Shown here: positions 1 through 5,025 of the stretch, piece after piece | Position numbering within the stretch: the stretch's first letter is position 1 | Layout of the letters: each line of letters opens with the position of its first letter | NCBI GenBank assembly: GCA_014379075.1 | Contig: JACMMN010000066.1 | Coordinates: 1-6,985 of the forward strand | Length of the DNA: 6,985 nt | Origin: Pyrinomonadaceae bacterium | GTDB lineage: Bacteria; Acidobacteriota; Blastocatellia; Pyrinomonadales; Pyrinomonadaceae | Direction of reading: 5' to 3' | Translations under genes and position numbers: made by a program | Notes under the pieces: model-generated | Databases searched by the model: none | Seen by the model: the letters and a program-made list of their open reading frames with translations, nothing else | Told to the model about the DNA's origin: nothing

Positions 1-76
1 AAATGGCTTGATGAAAAATGAGGCCGAAGGCAAACGCCGCGATCAAAAAATTGCGACTTAGATTTTCTCTTTTCAT
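1..76 (-). CDS. Partial CDS: N-terminus of a membrane or exported protein (runs off the left edge)
   Basis: Reading the minus strand from the ATG at 76-74 gives 25 open codons to the window edge: MKRENLSRNF, then LIAAFAFGLIFHQAI. A short basic N-terminus followed by about 13 hydrophobic residues is the form of a signal peptide or signal anchor. A GGAG Shine-Dalgarno (minus strand, 87-84) lies 7 nt before this ATG, which is ideal spacing. The ATG overlaps the TGA of the upstream small CxxC gene in an ATGA arrangement, so the two genes are very probably co-transcribed and translationally coupled. Function cannot be told from 25 residues. The start is well supported by the ribosome binding site and the overlap. 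The remaining doubt is whether the frame stays open beyond the window. Confidence 0.7.
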   Translation of the reverse strand, partial: MKRENLSRNFLIAAFAFGLIFHQAI

Positions 77-273
77 TTTATTTCTCCGTTATCGTTCGTA
101 ATTCTTTGAGTGTGTATTTCGGACGTGATCTCACTCGGACAAATACCGCCGCCAATACCTTCGCTTGGTGTGATCTTGCGACCGCAGTCCACACAAATTG
201 ATGCCCGCTCGCGTCTAAGGCGAACGGTTGAAAATTTGTAGGTTTCAACGGTGATCGTGGTTTTGGTTTTCAT
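73..273 (-). CDS. Small CxxC protein, unknown function
   Basis: A 66-residue protein starting MKTKTTITVET, followed by a basic stretch (RLRRER, residues 18-23) and a CVDCG motif (C27, C30). A third cysteine is at 45 and a histidine at 54, so a small zinc site is possible but unproven. The N-terminus is strand-like with alternating T/V/I residues. From memory, Acidobacteriota encode many small proteins with this 'MKTKT-ITIET' opening, a CxxC pair and then a helix-turn-helix-like segment starting 'TPEEA'. Here TPSEG follows the CxxC, so this may be a short or degenerate member. I cannot verify that by search. An in-frame ATG ten codons upstream (303) exists. I prefer 273 because the protein then opens with the family-like sequence and has a weak AAGGA 12 nt upstream, while the longer start has no ribosome site. 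It heads a two-gene unit with the overlapping partial gene and is divergent from the winged-helix regulator. Confidence 0.65.
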   Translation of the reverse strand: MKTKTTITVETYKFSTVRLRRERASICVDCGRKITPSEGIGGGICPSEITSEIHTQRITNDNGEIK

Positions 274-367
274 CGACAAGTTTTTTCCTTTATGTTTCGG
301 CATTCTGATAAAATCGCTCGTACCGTGAACACTCCCTTCGTGGATGAATGAGAGTTTGGAGCAAGGC

Positions 368-382
368 GGGACAGGGAGTCCC
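368..382. repeat. Small inverted repeat (GGGAC/GTCCC) upstream of the regulator gene
   Basis: GGGAC (368-372) and GTCCC (378-382) flank a 5-nt AGGGA spacer, immediately before the 11-bp repeat block. It could form a short hairpin in either transcript or be a dyad binding site. It has no T-run directly beside it that would make a good terminator. It is short enough to be chance. Confidence 0.25.
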
Positions 383-384
383 TT

Positions 385-428
385 ATTCGAGCCAAATTCG
401 GCATAAATTCTTTACAAATTCGATAAAT
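385..428. promoter_or_regulatory. Four tandem 11-bp direct repeats, putative operator of an OmpR/PhoB-type regulator
   Basis: Four consecutive 11-bp units run without gaps: ATTCGAGCCAA (385), ATTCGGCATAA (396), ATTCTTTACAA (407) and ATTCGATAAAT (418). ATTC is invariant, the fifth base is G in three units, and three units end in AA. The block ends inside the start codon of the winged-helix gene (427-429). Established knowledge: PhoB-family winged helices bind tandem direct repeats with an 11-bp period (pho boxes). Inference: this is the binding site of the adjacent regulator. Its position fits autorepression, or activation of the divergent minus-strand pair. AT-rich coincidence remains possible. 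Confidence 0.5.
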
Positions 429-2673
429 GGCTGATTCTACGAGGGCAATTTATGAGTTTGATGACTTTCGTCTTGTAGTGGGCGAGCGGCTCTTGTTGCG
501 AAGCGACAAGCCAATCGCGATCCCGTCAAAGGCCTTTGACTTGCTTGTCGCCCTTGTCGAAAACAACGGGCACCTCGTCGAAAAGGAAATTCTCTACAAT
601 CGGGTTTGGGCTGACGCAATCGTCGAGGACGCGAACCTCACCGTGCAGATCTCAGCGATCCGAAAGGCTCTCGGCAACGGTTACATAAAAACCGTCATCG
701 GCCACGGCTATCGCTTTAGCGCTGATGTACTGCACAAAGATGAAAACCAGATTGTCTTTGAATCAGAGACCGAAACATTCTCGCGAATTACGATCGAAAA
801 AGAAGAGTCGATCGATGTCGTGGCCTTCGACGCCGAGGGTCGCAATGTTGGAGAAAGTGGGCAGACCGCGGACCAAGCACGTCTCACCCAGTCCGGCCGA
901 TTCCGTCGCTTGCCTTACTCTGCTTTAGCTCTCGGCGGAACTATCCTTGTCGCGGTTCTCGCATTGAGCGGGTATTGGCTCTTGATTCGGGACCGGCCGT
1001 TTTTTAACGCTGCCGCCACGACAGTGCCTGCCGATAAGCAATTAAAGATCCGGCGGCTGACCAGCAAGGGCACTGGCAACCAGGCGGTTCTATCGCCGGA
1101 TGGAAAGTTTTTTGTTTATAACGTTTCCGAAAACGAGAACTCCGGGTACAGTCTTTGGCTCGGACAGACAAACGGTAACAGCGATCTGCAATTGCTTCCG
1201 CCCGCAGAACGTTACTGTAGCCCGCGCTCATTTTCGGCTGATGGCAATTGGCTCTATTACGTAGTTTGCGAGCCGCGCGATTTTGGAAACGCGACGCTGT
1301 ACAAGATGCCGGTACTCGGCGGAGTTCCGCAAAAAGTAGTTCAGGGTGTCAGCATTTATACTTTCGTTTCGCCCGATGAAAAACAGATTGTCTATGTTCG
1401 GAACAGTTCCGAAAACAAGACATCCGCTCTTGTCGTCGCCAACCTCAACGGCACGGATCCGAGAGAGGTTGTCGTTCGTCCATTGGCGGAGGCCTTTAAC
1501 GCCACCACTTTGGCGTGGTCGTCGGACGGCAAGACGGTCGCATTTGCCGCAAGAAATGGCTCAGGCAAAGGTCTGGAAGTTTTTTCAACGAATGTCGGAA
1601 ATGGAGAGATCAAACAGATAACCACACTTGACTGGCCCCAGATATCAAAACTTGCGTGGTTTAGCGACAGCAGTGGATTGGTCGCGGTGGCGCGGGATCA
1701 GAATTTACATGATTCCAATCAAGTTTGGCGGATCGATTACGAATCGGGCAGAGCCCAAAAAATTCTAAACGATCTGCTGCACTATGGAGCAAGCCTGAGC
1801 TTGTCGGCCGACTCATCCGCTTTTGTTACTTTGCAGGCAATTCTTGAAAGCAACATCTGGATCGCGCCAACGGAAAATCTTGCCGGAGCTCGGCAAATTA
1901 CCTTTGGTTCCTCCGGACAGGAAGGTTGGTTTGGCATGGATTGGACCGCCGACGGCAGGATTGTTTATACCGTCCGGATCGACAAGAGTCTGACGCTGTG
2001 GACGATGGACGCGGAGGGCAAAAACGCTAAACAAGTTACCTCAGTCGGGTTTTTAGACACACTTCCCTCAGCGACGGCGGATGGAAAATTTTTTGTTTTT
2101 CAATCTAATCGTTCGGGGGAATCGGAGATCTGGCGTGTGCAGCAAGACGGCACCGATTTGCGGCAGTTGACCTTTGACGGCAACAACTCGGTGCCGCACA
2201 CGACTCCCGACAGCAGAACCATCGTTTATTCACATGATTTCGAGGGTGTAAATTATGCCTGGTGGGTTTCCATAGATGGCGGCGAAGCGAAGCGAATCAC
2301 CAATGCCCAATGTACAAACGTCCGTGTCTCGCCCGATGGGAAATTCCTCGCCTGCGGCTCTCGCTCCGATGGCAAAGCAAAGCTGACGATTAGCTCAATC
2401 GAAAGCGGAGAACCCGTCAGGTCGTTTGACGTTCCACCTACGTACAACTTTGCCGGCTCGATTCGATGGTCGAGGGATGGAAGTTTCATCAGTTACCGCG
2501 ATTGGGGAGACGGTATTTGGTCGCAAGCGATGAGCGGCGGCGGACCGACACGCCTCAAGGGATTGCCAAGTGAAAAATTATATTCCTTTCAATGGTCGCC
2601 CGACGGAAAACAATTCGCCTTCACACGCGGACGCTCGGTGCGCGATTTCGTCCTGATTAGCGATTTCAAGTAA
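427..2673 (+). CDS. Membrane-anchored winged-helix transcriptional regulator with TolB-type WD40 propeller (CadC/ToxR-like)
   Basis: A one-component regulator of 748 residues. Residues 8-100 form an OmpR/PhoB-type winged helix (Trans_reg_C): FDDFRL strand, PSKAFDLLVALVEN helix, LVEKEILYNRVW helix, recognition helix about 69-82 (ANLTVQISAIRKAL), and wing ending GHGYRF at 92-97. An acidic linker (101-160) leads to one membrane helix (about 165-187, ALALGGTILVAVLALSGYWLL), followed by RDR. The periplasmic part (about 207-748) holds twelve PD40/TolB-like blades, each with an S/T-x-D turn, at residues 223, 270, 315, 365, 413, 460, 507, 550, 593, 635, 682 and 724, spaced 42-50 residues. There is no receiver domain, so control is presumably by a signal sensed by the propeller, as in CadC/ToxR topology. 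The ligand is unknown. The start at 427 places the winged helix at the normal N-terminal position, yet no Shine-Dalgarno precedes it. Such fusions are frequent in Acidobacteriota. Family assignment is firm; targets are inferred. Confidence 0.93.
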   Translation: MADSTRAIYEFDDFRLVVGERLLLRSDKPIAIPSKAFDLLVALVENNGHLVEKEILYNRVWADAIVEDANLTVQISAIRKALGNGYIKTVIGHGYRFSADVLHKDENQIVFESETETFSRITIEKEESIDVVAFDAEGRNVGESGQTADQARLTQSGRFRRLPYSALALGGTILVAVLALSGYWLLIRDRPFFNAAATTVPADKQLKIRRLTSKGTGNQAVLSPDGKFFVYNVSENENSGYSLWLGQTNGNSDLQLLPPAERYCSPRSFSADGNWLYYVVCEPRDFGNATLYKMPVLGGVPQKVVQGVSIYTFVSPDEKQIVYVRNSSENKTSALVVANLNGTDPREVVVRPLAEAFNATTLAWSSDGKTVAFAARNGSGKGLEVFSTNVGNGEIKQITTLDWPQISKLAWFSDSSGLVAVARDQNLHDSNQVWRIDYESGRAQKILNDLLHYGASLSLSADSSAFVTLQAILESNIWIAPTENLAGARQITFGSSGQEGWFGMDWTADGRIVYTVRIDKSLTLWTMDAEGKNAKQVTSVGFLDTLPSATADGKFFVFQSNRSGESEIWRVQQDGTDLRQLTFDGNNSVPHTTPDSRTIVYSHDFEGVNYAWWVSIDGGEAKRITNAQCTNVRVSPDGKFLACGSRSDGKAKLTISSIESGEPVRSFDVPPTYNFAGSIRWSRDGSFISYRDWGDGIWSQAMSGGGPTRLKGLPSEKLYSFQWSPDGKQFAFTRGRSVRDFVLISDFK

Positions 2674-2963
2674 TTTCCACTGTCTCAGACGATTGTGCAG
2701 TCGAGCAGCAGATCCGAAACTCCTCTTATTTATGCGGACGGAAGCAGTAACCCAAATACGCTTTCTAATCGTCCTCATTTTCCATCGCAACGAGCGAGGC
2801 GGTTGTGACTAGGTCGTCGTCGCCGCATTTAATAGGGGGTTACGCCCTGGGCACTGCGGCCGGTTTCGCGGAGCTTGTACCCAGATTTGCGCCAAAAAAA
2901 AGAGGCCGCCGTTTCAGACAGCGTCATCATCCAATCTGGATGTTTCGATCAGCTCCGATGATC
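2674..2963. other. Convergent intergenic region, no gene seen
   Basis: About 290 bp lie between the 3' ends of the winged-helix regulator (plus) and the DUF72 gene (minus). I see no convincing ORF, tRNA or repeat. An A8 run at 2894-2901 reads as T8 on the minus strand and could assist termination of the DUF72 transcript, but no strong GC stem precedes it. A 6-bp stem with a 3-nt loop (CATCCA/TGGATG, 2928-2942) is present and lacks an adjacent T-tract. No clear terminator for the plus-strand regulator was found. Confidence 0.5.
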
Positions 2964-3830
2964 TCAAGCTCGTGATGCCAGCTTGATGGCGTCCAGCGGT
3001 GCATCACTCGCAATGCTGTTGTCGAAGTACACGTAAGCATCGCGGTGAGTTTTGTCGCCGATCATTTTCTTTGTAATGCGTTTCGCGTCACGAGGCTCGG
3101 CGCCGGACCGCCACGATTTTATCCGTTTCGCCCACCGATCCAGTTCATCGTCGGTATATCCGCCTGAATATAATTCCTCGGAACCATGCAGCCGAATGTA
3201 CACAAAGTCGGTCGTAAGATCTTCGGTGTACGGGAATTCGCCAGCGGCGTTGGCGAACACCAGAGCGGCGTTGTGTTTTCGCAGCAGCTGGACAAAATCC
3301 TCACAGAAAAAACTCTCGTGCCTCGGCTCGAACGCGTAGCGGATGAGCGTTTTCGCGATGGTCTGCGTCTCGACCCAGTCGTTATTTTTTAGATTGTGCT
3401 CGCCCGCGAGCTTGCTCGCGGCGGTCGAGGTTCGGGGTAACATCTTCAGGAACGTCGACATACGTTCCCGATCATATTGCAGCCATGCAGGCGTCTGCCA
3501 AAGGATCGGTCCGAGCTTCTTTCCCAATAGTAGAACACCGGAAGCAAAGAAATTCGCAAGCGGCTGCCGGACGTCCTTCAAGGCTTTCCTATGAGTCAGG
3601 TACTTCGATCCCTTAACCGCAAACAAAAAATCGTCAGGCGTTTCGTCGTGCCATTTCCGAAAACTCTTCGGCCGCTGTAACGAGTAGAACGTCCCGTTGA
3701 TCTCGATGGAGTTTAGCTGGCGGCTGGCGTACTCGAGCTCGCGACGCTGGACCAGGCCCTTCGGATAAAAGACGCCCCGCCAGGGTTCATACGTCCAGCC
3801 TGAGATCCCAATTCGAAGCTCCGAGGTCAT
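2964..3830 (-). CDS. DUF72 family protein (YecE-like)
   Basis: A 288-residue protein covering the whole DUF72 family, a TIM-barrel fold of unestablished biochemical role (E. coli YecE is a member). Family landmarks in order: GISGWTYEPWRGVFYP at 8-23; SIEINGTFYSLQ at 41-52; FAVKGSKYLTH at 70-80; LGPILWQTPAWLQYD at 106-120; FEPRHESFF at 167-175; FVYIRLHG at 209-216 followed by YSGGYTDDEL; and DAYVYFDN near the C-terminus (264-271). Length is typical and nothing is missing. No signal peptide is seen, so it should be cytosolic. The start at 3830 puts GISGW at the usual distance from the N-terminus. No Shine-Dalgarno is visible before it. It lies 115 bp downstream of etfA on the same strand with a terminator between, so it is probably transcribed mainly on its own or by read-through. 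The family call is secure and the function unknown. Confidence 0.95.
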   Translation of the reverse strand: MTSELRIGISGWTYEPWRGVFYPKGLVQRRELEYASRQLNSIEINGTFYSLQRPKSFRKWHDETPDDFLFAVKGSKYLTHRKALKDVRQPLANFFASGVLLLGKKLGPILWQTPAWLQYDRERMSTFLKMLPRTSTAASKLAGEHNLKNNDWVETQTIAKTLIRYAFEPRHESFFCEDFVQLLRKHNAALVFANAAGEFPYTEDLTTDFVYIRLHGSEELYSGGYTDDELDRWAKRIKSWRSGAEPRDAKRITKKMIGDKTHRDAYVYFDNSIASDAPLDAIKLASRA

Positions 3831-3850
3831 GAAAACAGTCTAGCAAAACA

Positions 3851-3878
3851 AAAAGAGCACGACGCGTCGATCGTGCTC
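3851..3878 (-). terminator. Rho-independent terminator downstream of etfA
   Basis: GAGCACGA (3855-3862) and TCGTGCTC (3871-3878) form a perfect 8-bp GC-rich stem with an 8-nt loop. Read on the minus strand the stem is followed by TTTTTGTTTTG (plus-strand A-rich tract 3845-3855). It lies about 70 nt past the etfA stop and about 20 nt before the DUF72 start, so it should largely separate the two genes. Confidence 0.8.
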
Positions 3879-3914
3879 CGGATTTTCTGTCAGCTCCGTC
3901 GAGCTTTGTTTTGT

Positions 3915-3940
3915 ATTTCAAATTTGAAATTTGAAATTTG
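3915..3940. repeat. AT-rich 7-bp tandem repeat with embedded 16-bp palindrome
   Basis: AAATTTG occurs three times head to tail (3920-3926, 3927-3933, 3934-3940). With the preceding bases, ATTTCAAATTTGAAAT (3915-3930) is a perfect 16-bp palindrome. The block sits just 3' of the etfA stop, before its terminator. I see no protein-coding explanation. From memory, similar short AAATTTG strings recur between genes in related genomes, which would make this a dispersed intergenic repeat, but I cannot check. Confidence 0.7.
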
Positions 3941-3945
3941 AGATA

Positions 3946-4920
3946 TCAGCCCTTTGCCTTCTTGATCTCCTCGATCATCACCGGAACCGCTTCGAAGAGA
4001 TCTCCCACTATTCCGTAATCGGCAATGTCGAAAATAGGCGCCTCGGCATCCTTATTTATCGCGACGATCGTCCCGGCGTTCTTCATTCCGACGATATGCT
4101 GGATCGCGCCCGAGATGCCGAGCGCGATGTAAACCTTAGGGGCAACGGTCTGCCCTGACGACCCGATCTGTCGGTCGATGGGCAGCCACTCACTATCACA
4201 GATCGGCCGCGACGCCGCAAGGTCTGCTCCAAGTGCATCGGCCAGCTGTTGCGCGAGCGCAATGTTCTCCTGCGACTTGATGCCGCGGCCGACAGCGACG
4301 ATGATCTCGCTTTTTGTCAGATCGACCGACGCCTTGGCCTCCTGGAAGGGCGCTTCCGGCGTCATTCTCACTTCACCGACATTCACATCGATCGTCTCGA
4401 CGGCCGCAGTGCCTTTCGCCGCGCTATCCCCACGGAACGAGCCGGATTGGAACGTAATAAAATAAGGTGCATCGCCGCCGATGGTAACGTCCGCATCCAG
4501 TTTGCCGAGGAAAATGCGTCGCGTGAACACGAGCTTGCCGCCATTGTTGACGTAGCGGATGCAATCACCCACAACTTCTCTGCCGAGACGCGCCGCCACC
4601 TTCGGAGCGAAGTCGCGAACCTGATAGGTGTGCGACATGACGATGTACTGCGGACTTATCGCCTTGATGATCTGTTCCCATGCGTCGGCATACGCATCGG
4701 GTGTGTACGTCCCGAGCTTTTCGTTCTTCGCGATGATGACCTTTTCAAGATCGTAACCGGCAATCTCCTGTGCCAGAGCGCAATCCTTATCACATGGGAT
4801 GACGGCAGTAACCTTCAGGCCAAGGTCCTTTGCGATGCTCTGCGCAGCTGTAACCGCCTCGAGCGAAGTTTTGTTTAGAACGCAGTTTTTGTGCTCGATG
4901 AAAACGAGGATATTGGTCAT
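3946..4920 (-). CDS. etfA: Electron transfer flavoprotein subunit alpha
   Basis: EtfA binds FAD and, with EtfB, passes electrons from acyl-CoA and other dehydrogenases towards ETF-quinone oxidoreductase or a related acceptor in the cytosol. The 324-residue length is standard. Residues 1-190 are the alpha/beta ETF N-terminal domain (NILVFIEHKN opening). Residues about 203-322 are the FAD-binding domain: VAVGRGIKS (208-216), AASRP (235-239), SSGQTVAP (254-261), GISGAIQH (268-275), INKDAEAPIFDIADYG (288-303). No N-terminal ferredoxin extension is present. The start at 4920 fits the family. No Shine-Dalgarno precedes it, and only about 35 nt separate it from the upstream gene's terminator, so any promoter is very close. 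An etfB gene, usually adjacent, is absent on both sides: the FG-GAP gene is upstream and DUF72 downstream, each beyond a terminator. Confidence 0.97.
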   Translation of the reverse strand: MTNILVFIEHKNCVLNKTSLEAVTAAQSIAKDLGLKVTAVIPCDKDCALAQEIAGYDLEKVIIAKNEKLGTYTPDAYADAWEQIIKAISPQYIVMSHTYQVRDFAPKVAARLGREVVGDCIRYVNNGGKLVFTRRIFLGKLDADVTIGGDAPYFITFQSGSFRGDSAAKGTAAVETIDVNVGEVRMTPEAPFQEAKASVDLTKSEIIVAVGRGIKSQENIALAQQLADALGADLAASRPICDSEWLPIDRQIGSSGQTVAPKVYIALGISGAIQHIVGMKNAGTIVAINKDAEAPIFDIADYGIVGDLFEAVPVMIEEIKKAKG

Positions 4921-4957
4921 TCGGGTAATAAAAACAAGAAGCGTGATTATTGCAAAA
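4921..4957 (-). promoter_or_regulatory. Possible etfA promoter with very short or no leader
   Basis: Between the upstream terminator and the etfA ATG, the minus strand offers TTGCAA (-35-like) and TATTAC (-10-like, 4/6 match) about 19 nt apart. The -10-like box ends 4 nt before the ATG. If used, transcription would start at about the start codon, giving a leaderless mRNA, which agrees with the missing ribosome site. Spacing and matches are poor, so this is tentative. Confidence 0.25.
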
Positions 4958-4993
4958 AGGACCGGAGCTTGACAAACGCAGGCCCCGGTCCTT
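4954..4993 (-). terminator. Rho-independent terminator of the FG-GAP repeat gene
   Basis: AAGGACCGG (4957-4965) and CCGGTCCTT (4985-4993) form a perfect 9-bp stem around a 19-nt loop. On the minus strand the stem runs into TTTTTGC (plus-strand A5 at 4954-4958). It begins about 30 nt after the stop of the exported repeat protein and ends about 35 nt before etfA, isolating the two transcripts. Confidence 0.85.
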
Positions 4994-5025
4994 AGGCATG
5001 TTTCAACCCGATGAACGGCTGAAAG

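Noticed and set aside
411..440. Sigma70 promoter with TTTACA as -35 for the winged-helix gene
   Set aside because: A -10 at the right distance would fall inside the coding region and shows no good match. TTTACA is better explained as part of the third 11-bp unit.
2578..2790. 70-codon minus-strand frame across the end of the winged-helix gene
   Set aside because: It overlaps the final propeller blades and has a low-complexity basic translation with no ribosome site.
3892..3913. Short stem AGCTC/GAGCT followed by a T-rich stretch, resembling a plus-strand terminator
   Set aside because: The stem is only 5 bp and no plus-strand gene ends upstream. The stronger minus-strand hairpin next to it explains the region.
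3916..3940. CRISPR-like or insertion-sequence-end interpretation of the AAATTTG repeats
   Set aside because: The units are contiguous 7-mers without spacers, with no transposase, target duplication or cas gene nearby.
4249..4878. 209-codon open frame on the plus strand, antisense to etfA
   Set aside because: It lies wholly within an unmistakable etfA and its translation is arginine/aspartate-rich with no family features. It is a codon-bias shadow.
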